In this document: positions 1 through 7,670 of the stretch, piece by piece | Position numbering within the stretch: the stretch's first letter is position 1 | Layout of the letters: each line of letters opens with the position of its first letter | Assembly: GCA_009843915.1 (NCBI GenBank) | Contig: VYCM01000041.1 | Location: forward strand, 1-42,646 | Source: Acidimicrobiaceae bacterium | Lineage (GTDB): Bacteria; Actinomycetota; Acidimicrobiia; Acidimicrobiales; Aldehydirespiratoraceae | DNA: 42,646 bases | Reading direction: 5' to 3' | Program-made: the position numbers and the translations under genes | The notes under the pieces: generated by a model | What the model was told of the DNA's origin: nothing | Database searches by the model: none | What the model saw: only the letters and a program-made list of their open reading frames with translations

Positions 1-2
1 GC

Positions 3-389
3 GAGCTGGTGTCGCTCAAGTTCGAGAAGCGCCAGGCGGCCGCCCTGGCCGAGTACCTGGAACGGGTGCTGAACGAGCTGCCCGACGCCGAGGAAGCAGA
101 CCCGCCTGACGACCTCGACATGCGCGAACCGGTAGTGGAGGCGTGGACGATCGGCGCCCTCGGGATCGCCTACGACCAAGAGGAGGGTCTCGTGATCCTC
201 GTGGCCGAGGAGTTGGTCGAGGACCCCGACGACACCGGAGCGTCGGCTCGGTTCACGCTGACCCGCCCCCAGGTCAGGGCGCTGGTGACCCGGGCCCGGG
301 CCGTGGTTGCCGCCGGCCGTCCGCCGTGCCCGTTCTGCCTACGGCCCCTGGAGCCGTCCAACAGAGACTGGTGCCCGTGCCACAACTGA
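3..389 (+). CDS. DUF3090 family protein, C-terminal part (5' end outside window)
   Basis: The reading frame is open from the first bases of the window, and the family is normally near 180-200 residues, so about a third of the protein lies upstream. The GTG at position 9 is probably not the real start. The visible part has the family's central helix (KFEKRQAAALAEYLERVL), a beta-rich core and a closing cysteine cluster, CPFCLRP followed by WCPCHN, that looks able to bind a metal. DUF3090 proteins are widespread in actinobacteria and have no established biochemical role. The stop codon overlaps the start region of the next gene, a kinase-like protein that accompanies DUF3090 in many actinobacteria, so the two are probably co-transcribed and work together. 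Family assignment is by recognition of the C-terminal pattern. Confidence 0.8.
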   Translation, partial: ELVSLKFEKRQAAALAEYLERVLNELPDAEEADPPDDLDMREPVVEAWTIGALGIAYDQEEGLVILVAEELVEDPDDTGASARFTLTRPQVRALVTRARAVVAAGRPPCPFCLRPLEPSNRDWCPCHN

Positions 390-1144
390 GCGCGGGTGAG
401 AGCGCCGGCAGCCAGTCCCCGATCAGGGACCGCCCCCCGATCGAGACTGCCCGTGCCCTGACGCTGCTGTCCAGCGGCGATGTGGAGTTGAGGGGGAGAA
501 TGCCCTACAGCTCCAATGCGACTTTCCTAGTGGACGTGACCCATGAGGGACTCGACGCTCAGGCCATCTACAAGCCGGTGCGGGGTGAGCGGCCCCTGTG
601 GGACTTCCCTTCCGGCCTGGCCCACCGCGAGGCCGGCGCGTTCTGGATGGACGCCGCGCTCGGGTGGGACGTGGTTCCCCCCACCGTGGTGCGCGACGAC
701 CTGCCCTTCGACGAGGGGTCGCTCCAGCTGTTCATGCCCGCCGATTTCGAGGAGCACTACTTCACACTGGTGGAACAGGAGCGGCTCCGGCCCGAGCTGG
801 AGCGCATCTGCGCGCTCGACATCGTGATCAACAACACGGACCGCAAGTCGGGCCACTGCCTGCTCGGCACCGACGGCACCGTCTGGGCCATCGACAACGG
901 CCTGTCGTTCCACTCCCAGTTCAAGCTGCGCACCGTGATCTGGGACTTCGCCAACGAGCCGCTGCCCGACGAGGTGAGCCGGGCCCTGCGCTCATTGCGG
1001 GACACCGGCCTTCCCGAGCCCCTGGCCACGGCGCTCACGGCCCAGGAGCAGGACGCCACCCTGGCTCGGGCCGAGACGCTGCTGGACGCGGGACGGTTCC
1101 CGTCCGACGGCCACGGCCACCGCTGGCCCTGGCCGCTGGTCTAG
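371..1144 (+). CDS. SCO1664-like PI3/PI4-kinase-fold protein
   Basis: About 257 residues, resembling the actinobacterial SCO1664 family, which has a phosphatidylinositol 3-/4-kinase-like fold. Visible kinase elements are AIYKPVRGERP with the presumed ATP-contacting lysine, a catalytic-loop-like LDIVINNTDRKSGH with D and N in place, and a metal-loop-like WAIDNGLSFH. The frame stays open upstream, but that stretch is a shadow of the DUF3090 gene. In-frame GTG codons at 371 and 377 overlap the DUF3090 stop by about 19 bp and are the sensible starts; the choice between them is uncertain. The substrate of this family is not established: protein or lipid phosphorylation is inferred from the fold only. 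It is probably translationally coupled to the upstream gene and ends just before a hairpin that separates it from the convergent locus. Confidence 0.82.
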   Translation: MPVPQLSAGESAGSQSPIRDRPPIETARALTLLSSGDVELRGRMPYSSNATFLVDVTHEGLDAQAIYKPVRGERPLWDFPSGLAHREAGAFWMDAALGWDVVPPTVVRDDLPFDEGSLQLFMPADFEEHYFTLVEQERLRPELERICALDIVINNTDRKSGHCLLGTDGTVWAIDNGLSFHSQFKLRTVIWDFANEPLPDEVSRALRSLRDTGLPEPLATALTAQEQDATLARAETLLDAGRFPSDGHGHRWPWPLV

Positions 1145-1149
1145 TCCGT

Positions 1150-1166
1150 GAGGCGGGTCCCGCCTC
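1150..1166. terminator. Hairpin between convergent genes
   Basis: GAGGCGG and CCGCCTC form a perfect 7-bp stem with a 3-nt loop in the 26-bp gap between two convergent stop codons. There is no T-tract, so a bidirectional intrinsic terminator is plausible but not certain. Confidence 0.45.
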
Positions 1167-1170
1167 GCGG

Positions 1171-2220
1171 TTAGCTCCGCAGGCGCGAGGCGCTGACTTC
1201 GCGCATGCGGGCCAGCACATCCACACCCAACTGGTGCCAGACGTGCAGCAGGTCCACCAGCACCCAGTTCTCCCGGATCAGCAGCCGGTCCTCGCCGCCG
1301 GCGGGGTCCGGAGACCGCTCCACCCGCCAGAAGTCGAGGCTGCGCATGTCGATCCGCCGGCCGGCGGGAGCGATGCCGAGCCACCCGTCACCGGTGACGG
1401 TCATGTGCATGCCCGGCCACGCGGTCACCGCCACGTAGTCACCGTCGGCGAAGTAGCTGTGCTCGCCGTGGTAGCCCCCGCCGCGGTCGGGCATGGCGGC
1501 AAGGAACGGGATCTGGTGCCAGCGGCGGAAACCGTCGACGCCGCGGGCGGTCCCGATCCCGGCCGGCCCGTACCAGCTGAACTTCGGGTGCCACCAGTGC
1601 TCGAGGTTCATCGCCTCGACGGGTCTTGCCGGGTGCTTGACCATGTCGCTGAGCATCCCGACGACATGGCGTAGGCTCGCCTCTGAACGGGCGGGATCAC
1701 GGGGCCCCGGCACGAGGCCGTCACCGGGTGCGGGGCCAGGAACGTGCCACTCGCGGCCGAGCGACGGACCCATGGGCCACGTCCCCGACTGGATCATCAG
1801 CTCGGGCAGGTCCCAGAGAGCCTGCATCTCGACCACCCGGCCATCGGCTACCCGGTAGTACTCGTGAAACCTCATGGCGGCCTGCTGGCCCGACGGCGGG
1901 ATGCCGCAGAACGGCCCGACCCAGGTACCCGTGTAGTGCCCGCAGCACCCCACCCAGCCGTTGTCGTATGGGTCCGGGCCGGCCATAACGATCGTGTCGC
2001 GCCGCTCGAGGTCGGGCATGGCCCTCTGCAGCGGGGCCAGCGCCTCGCCCAGCAGGCCGGAGGGACCGTCGAGATCCTCGAAGGGGTGGGCCAGGTGAAC
2101 CTCGGCGTCCGGCGCGAACACTGCGTCCAGCGCCGCGCTGACCCGGTCGTCGTCGTAGTCATAGAGGGCGGCGCGCAGCGGACTGAGCAGCGCCTTGTTG
2201 GCGTTATGGGCGTCGCTCAT
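1171..2220 (-). CDS. Two-domain SnoaL/NTF2-like protein (paralogue 1)
   Basis: About 349 residues built from two NTF2/SnoaL-like halves, roughly residues 10-145 and 185-349. SnoaL-fold proteins are small cone-shaped domains that act as cyclases, isomerases, hydrolases or binding subunits; the reaction here cannot be read from sequence. The ATG at 2220 is preferred because AGGA lies 9 nt upstream; a GTG at 2241 would overlap the stop of the upstream gene. It shares several blocks with the protein at 4564-5616: RVADGR at the end of the first half, GPxGIG near the start of the second, and NWV followed by DLLH close to the C-terminus. The two are therefore ancient duplicates. It is the last gene of the ABC transporter locus, 17 bp after the MetE-like gene. 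Cytoplasmic, with no signal peptide. Confidence 0.72.
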   Translation of the reverse strand: MSDAHNANKALLSPLRAALYDYDDDRVSAALDAVFAPDAEVHLAHPFEDLDGPSGLLGEALAPLQRAMPDLERRDTIVMAGPDPYDNGWVGCCGHYTGTWVGPFCGIPPSGQQAAMRFHEYYRVADGRVVEMQALWDLPELMIQSGTWPMGPSLGREWHVPGPAPGDGLVPGPRDPARSEASLRHVVGMLSDMVKHPARPVEAMNLEHWWHPKFSWYGPAGIGTARGVDGFRRWHQIPFLAAMPDRGGGYHGEHSYFADGDYVAVTAWPGMHMTVTGDGWLGIAPAGRRIDMRSLDFWRVERSPDPAGGEDRLLIRENWVLVDLLHVWHQLGVDVLARMREVSASRLRS

Positions 2221-2237
2221 GGCCCGCAGTCCTGAGA

Positions 2238-3389
2238 TCACCAGAGCCGGCTGCTGGCCAGCTCGGCTCCCTTGGCCAGGGCGGCCAGCTTGGCGTAGGC
2301 GATCTCCGGGTCGATGCCCGCGTAGCCGGCGAAGGTGGAGAACCCACAGTCGGTCCCCGCTATCACCCGCTCACGCCCCACGATCGCCGCGAACCGCTCG
2401 ATCCTCTGCGCAATCAACTCGGGATGCTCCACGAAGTGGGTGGTGGTGTCGATCACGCCCGGCGCCAGCACCAGGTCGTCGTCGAGGTCCGCCTCCGCGA
2501 AGACCGTCCACTCGTGGGCGTGCCGGGGGTTGGCCGTCTCGAACAGCAGCGTCCGGGGCTTGGCGGCCAGCGCGATGGGCAGCACCTGCTCCATGGGCGC
2601 GTCTTGGGTGTGGGGTCCCTCGTAGTTTCCCCAGCACACGTGCAGGCGGATCCGGTCGGCGTCGATGTTCCGCACCGACCAGTTGAGGGCCTCCACTGCC
2701 ATTCGGGCGGCCCGCTCGTAGGCCTCGTCGGGCTGGCCCTTGAACATCATGTGCCGGCCCAGCCCGAGGTCGGGTGAGTCGAGCTGGAGCAGGAATCCCG
2801 CCGTCACGATGGCCTCGTACTCCAGACGCATCGCCTCGGCCAGGGCGTAGAGGTACTCCTCGTGGTCGCCGTAGTAGTCGTCAGGCTGGAACAGCGCGAT
2901 CACACCCGGAGAGGCCGCGTTCATGAATCCGCCCTCGGGCCGGTGACGCTCCAGCGCGGCGGCGAAGTTGGCGATGTCACGCCGGCAGGGCTCGCGGTCG
3001 GTGGGCGCCACGGGCCCCACGCAGCGGGGCCGCGTGTAGGTGGGGGTGCCGCCGCTGGCGGCTTGGCGCTGGAGGAACGACGGGTACTCCTCGAGGTCGG
3101 CGGGCGCCCGTCTGGGGCTGTCACCGGCGAAGCCGCTGATCCGGTACTTGATGTAGGTGGCGTAGCTGAGCTTGCTCATCTCGCCGTCGCTCACCAGGTC
3201 CACACCCGAGGCGACTTGGCGGGCGACCACCTCGTCCACCGCGGCAGCCACCGTCGCGTGGTGCTCGTCGATGTCGACCTCGTCCTCGTTCTCGATCGCG
3301 AACACACCGGCGGTCACCGCCTCCGAGCGCGGCAGGCTGCCGACGTGGGTGGTGAGGATCCGCCCGGCACCCTCCGTCGGAGCGCTCAT
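2238..3389 (-). CDS. Cobalamin-independent MetE-like zinc methyltransferase
   Basis: 383 residues, about half the length of true MetE and matching its C-terminal catalytic barrel (COG0620/UROD-MetE superfamily). The N-terminus TTHVGSLPR is a family hallmark. The expected zinc ligands are present: H250 and C252 in HVCWGN, E284 in FETANP, and C348 in GTDCGF. This group includes short methionine synthases and thiol alkyltransferases such as epoxyalkane:coenzyme M transferase. The zinc site activates a thiol, but the alkyl donor and acceptor here are unknown. The start overlaps the ATPase stop (ATGA at 3386-3389), and the gene lies inside a transport operon rather than beside methionine genes. 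I therefore infer transfer of a methyl or alkyl group to or from the imported compound. Confidence 0.83.
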   Translation of the reverse strand: MSAPTEGAGRILTTHVGSLPRSEAVTAGVFAIENEDEVDIDEHHATVAAAVDEVVARQVASGVDLVSDGEMSKLSYATYIKYRISGFAGDSPRRAPADLEEYPSFLQRQAASGGTPTYTRPRCVGPVAPTDREPCRRDIANFAAALERHRPEGGFMNAASPGVIALFQPDDYYGDHEEYLYALAEAMRLEYEAIVTAGFLLQLDSPDLGLGRHMMFKGQPDEAYERAARMAVEALNWSVRNIDADRIRLHVCWGNYEGPHTQDAPMEQVLPIALAAKPRTLLFETANPRHAHEWTVFAEADLDDDLVLAPGVIDTTTHFVEHPELIAQRIERFAAIVGRERVIAGTDCGFSTFAGYAGIDPEIAYAKLAALAKGAELASSRLW

Positions 3390-4564
3390 GATCTGATGGC
3401 GAGATGGGTCTGGCGGTCGAAGAAGTGCAGGTGCCGCGCATCCACGTTCACTCTGGCCCGGTCGCCGACCCTCGCAGTGGACGAGGCCGAGAAGCGGGCG
3501 GTGCAGCGTCCGCTGTCCCGCAGCTCGTCGAGGGCGTCGGGGTCGCCACTGTCGACGCTCGGGGCGCTGAGATTGAAGTGGACCAGCGTCTCGGCCCCCA
3601 GCGCCTCCCGGACGTCCACCGTGGCGTCGAGACGCTGGTCATCGGGGTGGTCAGCCACGACCGCGGCGTCCTCGAGGTGCTCGGGGCGGATACCGACGAC
3701 AACCGGGCGGTTCAGGTGTTCGGCGAGCGCGGGGCGCTCGGCGAACACCTCTGGGGGAACCGCCAGGCGCTGGTCGCCGAGGACCACCGAGTAGCGGTCA
3801 CCGCCGGCCTCCTCGTGCCGCTCGAGGGTGGCCTCGTAGAGGTTCATCGAGGGAGACCCGATGAAGGCGGCGACGAACACGTTGTCGGGACTGCCATAGA
3901 TGCCCTCGGGCGTGTCGACCTGCTGCAGGATGCCGTCCTTGATCACGGCCACCCTGTCGCCCATGGTCATGGCCTCAACCTGATCGTGGGTCACGTAGAA
4001 CGTCGTGACTCCCAGCTCGCGCTGGATCCCGGCTATGTCGGCCCGCATCTGCACTCGCAGCTTGGCGTCCAGGTTCGACAGCGGCTCGTCCATGAGGAAG
4101 AGCGCGGGGTGGCGCACGATGGCCCGCCCCATGGCGACCCGCTGCCGCTGGCCACCGGACAGGTGAGCGGGCTTCTTCTCGAGCTGCTCGGTCAGTTCCA
4201 GGATCTCGGCTGCCTGGCGCACCTGTGCCTCGCGTTCGGCCCTGGGCACGCGTCGCAGCTTCAGCGGGAAGGCGATGTTCTCGGCCACCGTCATCTGCGG
4301 GTACAGGGCGTAGTTCTGGAACACCATGGCCATGTCGCGATCCTTGGGGGCGACGTCGTTGAGGCGGCGGTCGCCGACGTAGATGTCGCCGCTGGTGATG
4401 TCCTCGAGCCCGGCGATCATCCGCAGAGCAGTCGACTTGCCGCACCCGGAGGGACCAACGAGCACCAGGAACTCGCCGTCATCGAGGTGCAGGCTGAGGT
4501 CCGTGATGGCACGGAAGCCGTTGGGGTAGTCCTTGACGAGGTTCTTGAGGGTGACGGTGGACAT
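3386..4564 (-). CDS. Carbohydrate-type ABC transporter ATPase (MalK/UgpC/MsmX family)
   Basis: 392 residues. Walker A GPSGCGKST spans residues 37-45, the Q-loop is VFQNYALYPQMTV near 81-93, the signature LSGGQRQRV is at 135-143, and Walker B LFLMDEP is at 155-161 followed by the D-loop SNLDAKLR. The region after about residue 240 is the regulatory TOBE-type domain of MalK-like ATPases (GIRPEH motif). It should power import through the two permeases encoded upstream. Its ATG overlaps the stop of the preceding SnoaL-like gene as TGATG, and its own stop overlaps the next start, so translation is tightly coupled. MalK-type ATPases sometimes serve several importers, but this position suggests a dedicated role. 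Confidence 0.93.
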   Translation of the reverse strand: MSTVTLKNLVKDYPNGFRAITDLSLHLDDGEFLVLVGPSGCGKSTALRMIAGLEDITSGDIYVGDRRLNDVAPKDRDMAMVFQNYALYPQMTVAENIAFPLKLRRVPRAEREAQVRQAAEILELTEQLEKKPAHLSGGQRQRVAMGRAIVRHPALFLMDEPLSNLDAKLRVQMRADIAGIQRELGVTTFYVTHDQVEAMTMGDRVAVIKDGILQQVDTPEGIYGSPDNVFVAAFIGSPSMNLYEATLERHEEAGGDRYSVVLGDQRLAVPPEVFAERPALAEHLNRPVVVGIRPEHLEDAAVVADHPDDQRLDATVDVREALGAETLVHFNLSAPSVDSGDPDALDELRDSGRCTARFSASSTARVGDRARVNVDARHLHFFDRQTHLAIRS

Positions 4565-5616
4565 CAGAACTCCTTGATCCCGAGCAGGTGACGCATGCGA
4601 TCCAACGGCTCCAGTCCCTGCTGGGACAGCCAGTGGAGCAGATCGATGAACACCCAGTTGTCAGCGAGCTTGTCGCCTTCGCGGCGGTACACATCCACGA
4701 CCCGCATCTCTGCGGGACCGCTGGCCGGCAGCCCGAGAAAGCCACCGCGGGGCCGGTGGGACACGTTGGCCCACCCGAACCACGCCGCGTAGCGGCCCTC
4801 GGCCAGCCGGGCAACATGGCCGTGGAACTCCTTGTCGGTCAGGCCGAAACGGAACGGGAGCGAGTGCTGCTGCCGGTAGCGCTCGATCGTGTAGCTGGCG
4901 CCGATGCCGTCGGGTCCGACCCAGAGCATGTCGTCGTGCCAGCAGCGGGCCAGAACCTCGTGGGGCAGCCGGTCCTCACCGGACTCGCGAGCGATGCGGT
5001 TGGCCTCGCTGAGGTCTTCCGCCATGCGCCGGGCCAGGGCCAGGGTGGCCTTGCCCTCGGCCGGGTCCTGCTCGTCGTAGAGCAGGCCATCACCCGTACG
5101 GGGGCCGACGTAGAAGCCGGGCTGGCCGGTGGGGGGCGGCAACGGGAACTGGCCGGCCTGGCGCATGACGCTCAGCAGGTCACAGAACATGGCCGTCTCG
5201 GCGATGCGGCCGTCGGCGACCCGGCTGAACTCGGCGTAGCGCAGCAGCGCCACCCGCCGGGTCGGGGGCATGTCGAGCCATGGCCCGTCGAAGAGGCCCA
5301 TCAGGTGGCCCATGGAGCACACCCAGGTGGTGGCCCCGTCGTCGACGTCGTTGGCTCCGGCGAAGAACACGTCGCAGCGGCGTTGAAGGGGGGCCATGGC
5401 TCGCACCAGCGGCTGCCAGAAGACCTCGGCCACAGCCTGGACACCCCGCTGCTCGTAGAAGGGGTGCATGCCACGCCAGAGGTAGTCCTCGGACACACCG
5501 GCCCCCAGCGCCTCGGCGATGTCGCCGGTCGTGGCGTCCCTTGCCCGGCACGCCGCGCCCAGCGCCTCGTGATAGTCCAGCACCACCTTCTTGGCTTCCT
5601 GAAGGTGCGCGGCCAC
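4564..5616 (-). CDS. Two-domain SnoaL/NTF2-like protein (paralogue 2)
   Basis: 350 residues, with two SnoaL-like halves separated near residue 170. It shares with the 1171-2220 protein the blocks VADGR, GPDGIG, LPF and the C-terminal NWVFIDLLH. Tryptophan- and histidine-rich stretches (WRGMHPFYE, CWHDDMLWVGP) resemble pocket-lining segments of SnoaL-type enzymes. No catalytic residue can be named with confidence. It starts with GTG 6 bp after the MalG-like permease stop, and its stop overlaps the ATPase ATG, so it sits between transporter components. That position implies a job linked to the imported substrate. Cytoplasmic; no signal peptide or membrane segment. The enzyme activity is unknown, and a binding or scaffold role is also possible. 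Confidence 0.72.
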   Translation of the reverse strand: MAAHLQEAKKVVLDYHEALGAACRARDATTGDIAEALGAGVSEDYLWRGMHPFYEQRGVQAVAEVFWQPLVRAMAPLQRRCDVFFAGANDVDDGATTWVCSMGHLMGLFDGPWLDMPPTRRVALLRYAEFSRVADGRIAETAMFCDLLSVMRQAGQFPLPPPTGQPGFYVGPRTGDGLLYDEQDPAEGKATLALARRMAEDLSEANRIARESGEDRLPHEVLARCWHDDMLWVGPDGIGASYTIERYRQQHSLPFRFGLTDKEFHGHVARLAEGRYAAWFGWANVSHRPRGGFLGLPASGPAEMRVVDVYRREGDKLADNWVFIDLLHWLSQQGLEPLDRMRHLLGIKEF

Positions 5617-5622
5617 GGCTGC

Positions 5623-6708
5623 TCAGCCCTTGACTGCGCCGGCGCCGAGACCCCGGACGAGGTGCTTCTGGAACAGGATGATCACGATCACGATGGGAAG
5701 GGTGATCGACACCGACGCAGCCGCCGCTTCGGTGATCGTGCGCGAGCTCTCGCCGCCGGTCAGCGACACGATCGCCACCGGCAGCGTCCACTCCGTGGGG
5801 GCCAGCACCCTCACGAACAGGTACTCGTTGTAGGCCAGCAGCATCGTGAACAGGCCCGTCGCGATGATGGCGGGCCACATGATGGGGATGATCACCTTGC
5901 GGAAGGCCTGCAGCCGGGTGGCGCCGTCCATCATGGCGGCCTCCTCCATCTCCTTGGGCACCTCGATGAAGAAGCTGCGCAGCATCCAAATGGTGAACGG
6001 CTGGTTCACGGCCACCAGGGCGAGCACGATGGCCAGCCGCGTGTCCAGGACTTGAAGGGTGTCGATTCCGGGGAAGTCGATCAGAGGGAAGTTCCAGGAG
6101 CCGACGCCGGTGCTGGTGAGCCACTCGTCGATCTCCTTGGCGCCGAAGAAGTACGGGAGCACGAACGCCGTCCGGGGCAGCGCCCGGAATCCCAGTGCGA
6201 CGATCAGGATGACCGCGCCGGAGATGCCGGTGTAGCGGGCAAGGCCGTATCCGGCCAGCAGCCCGATGGACAGCGAGATGAGCATGGTCAGAAGCGTGAC
6301 GACGACGCTGTTGACCAGGAAGTCGTACTCGTCGTTGGCCTCCCAGAATCGGGGGAAGCGCCACAGCGCGACGCAGATCACCGCGGTGGCTCCCAGGAAC
6401 CACGGCCAACCATGGCGGGCACGGCGCCCGATCAGGCCCAGCGCAGCGGCGATAGCGGCGATCACCAGTACGAACGCCAGCACGCCCCACATGTTCACGT
6501 CGTCAGAGTCGAGCCAGAAGTTGCGGTAGGCGTTGGCCGTGGTCTCGTACCCCCACAGCACGGGGGTCTTCGAGGCGACGTCGCGGGTGAACTTGATGGA
6601 CGTCTGGGCGGTCCACACGAACGGTGTGACGCTCCACACCACCAGCAGGATCATTACGGCGTGGAGCGCGATCCGTGATGGCCGGATAGAGGGCCGCGAG
6701 AGCTTCAC
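5623..6708 (-). CDS. Carbohydrate ABC transporter permease (MalG-like) with extra hydrophobic insertion
   Basis: 361 residues, clearly longer than the usual 270-300. The first membrane segment is at residues 15-33. The core permease domain runs from about residue 128, with the EAA loop EVPKEMEEAAMMDGATRLQAFRKVIIP contacting the ATPase. The family's usual short link between segment 1 and the core is replaced by about 55-60 residues (66-122) containing two extra hydrophobic stretches, near 74-94 and 102-117. The C-terminus LFQKHLVRGLGAGAVKG is typical of MalG-type subunits. It starts with GTG 3 bp after the MalF-like stop. With that partner it forms the membrane channel. The effect of the insertion is unknown. 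Confidence 0.92.
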   Translation of the reverse strand: MKLSRPSIRPSRIALHAVMILLVVWSVTPFVWTAQTSIKFTRDVASKTPVLWGYETTANAYRNFWLDSDDVNMWGVLAFVLVIAAIAAALGLIGRRARHGWPWFLGATAVICVALWRFPRFWEANDEYDFLVNSVVVTLLTMLISLSIGLLAGYGLARYTGISGAVILIVALGFRALPRTAFVLPYFFGAKEIDEWLTSTGVGSWNFPLIDFPGIDTLQVLDTRLAIVLALVAVNQPFTIWMLRSFFIEVPKEMEEAAMMDGATRLQAFRKVIIPIMWPAIIATGLFTMLLAYNEYLFVRVLAPTEWTLPVAIVSLTGGESSRTITEAAAASVSITLPIVIVIILFQKHLVRGLGAGAVKG

Positions 6709-6711
6709 GGG

Positions 6712-7578
6712 TCAGGTCCTCTCCGCGATCTGGTCGCGGTAGCTGCGCCACAGGAACGGTATGAGCACGACGAAGATGCCGATGACGGTGAGGACCGCGA
6801 TGGCGTTGCCCTTGCCCAGCCGGCCGATGTCGAAGGCGGTGGCGATCCTGACGTTGTAGACCGCCAGGGTGTGGGCCTCGGTGAACCGGTTGCCGGTCCA
6901 CACGAACACGCTGTCGTAGACGCGGTAGGCGTCCATGACCGAGATCAGGCCCACGAACACCACCAGCAGCCGCAGGTGCGGCAGGGTGACGTGCCAGAGG
7001 TTGCGCCAGAAGCCGGCCCCGTCGAGGGCCGCTGCCTCGACCCGCTCCTCGGGAAGCGTCTGCAGCCCCGCGAAGAAGGTGATCATGGCGAAGGGCATGA
7101 CGTACCAGATGTACTGGACCACGATCAACACCTTGACGTTTGAGGCGCTGACCGCGAAGGCGTCGTCGGTGAACACCTCCCACAGCCAGGAGACCAGTCC
7201 GCCCCGCTCGAACAGGTCCTCGTAAATGAGCGTCCCCACTACGGGGGTGACGATGAACGGGAGCAGCAGCGCGGCCATGTAGATGGCACGCCCTCGCCCG
7301 ATCCGGTCGAGCAGCAGCGCCACGGCGAGGCCGAAGACCATCGACGCCGGCACGGTTACCACGACGAATACCAGCGTGAACTGCACCGCGGCCCAGAACT
7401 CCGGGTCCGACAGCACGTCGCGGTAGTTGTCCCAGCCCACCCATTCGGGGTTGTTGAGGTCTCGGAGGAGCAGCTTCTGGAAGCCCAGCCAGACCGTGGT
7501 TATCAGCGGGAACACCATCAGGGCCAGCATGACGATCACGCTCGGGATGGTGAACCACCAGAACGTTCGTCGATTCAC
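6712..7578 (-). CDS. Carbohydrate ABC transporter permease (MalF-like)
   Basis: 288 residues with about six membrane segments, the first at residues 9-28 (WFTIPSVIVMLALMVFPL). The ATPase-docking EAA loop is TLPEERVEAAALDGAGFWRNLWHVTLP, near residues 175-200. It pairs with the downstream MalG-like subunit. The GTG start is supported by GGGAGGA 7 nt upstream. The gene follows the binding-protein gene after 92 bp that contain a strong hairpin, while everything downstream is packed with few or no spacer bases. The substrate class (sugar, polyol or glycerol-phosphate-like) is inferred from the subfamily only. Confidence 0.93.
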   Translation of the reverse strand: MNRRTFWWFTIPSVIVMLALMVFPLITTVWLGFQKLLLRDLNNPEWVGWDNYRDVLSDPEFWAAVQFTLVFVVVTVPASMVFGLAVALLLDRIGRGRAIYMAALLLPFIVTPVVGTLIYEDLFERGGLVSWLWEVFTDDAFAVSASNVKVLIVVQYIWYVMPFAMITFFAGLQTLPEERVEAAALDGAGFWRNLWHVTLPHLRLLVVFVGLISVMDAYRVYDSVFVWTGNRFTEAHTLAVYNVRIATAFDIGRLGKGNAIAVLTVIGIFVVLIPFLWRSYRDQIAERT

Positions 7579-7617
7579 GGCCGTGTCCTCCCGCTTGGGA
7601 ACCCTACGCGTTGGGGG

Positions 7618-7661
7618 GACTGGGGGTAGGCGGGGTCGGAACCCATCGCCTACCCCCAGTC
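7618..7661 (-). promoter_or_regulatory. Long intercistronic hairpin after the binding-protein gene
   Basis: Two 15-base arms, 7618-7632 and 7647-7661, are perfectly complementary and enclose a 14-nt loop that can itself pair GGGT with ACCC. The hairpin begins 10 bp after the stop codon of the solute-binding protein and ends about 40 bp before the MalF-like start. There is no T-tract. Such stems often stabilise the upstream message or partly terminate transcription, so that more binding protein than permease is made; that role is inferred here. Confidence 0.7.
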
Positions 7662-7670
7662 ATCCAAGTG

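Noticed and set aside
4588-6678. Very long open frame on the plus strand opposite the SnoaL-like and permease genes
   Set aside because: Its product is low-complexity His/Gly/Asp-rich sequence typical of antisense frames in high-GC DNA; the minus-strand genes have clear family motifs.
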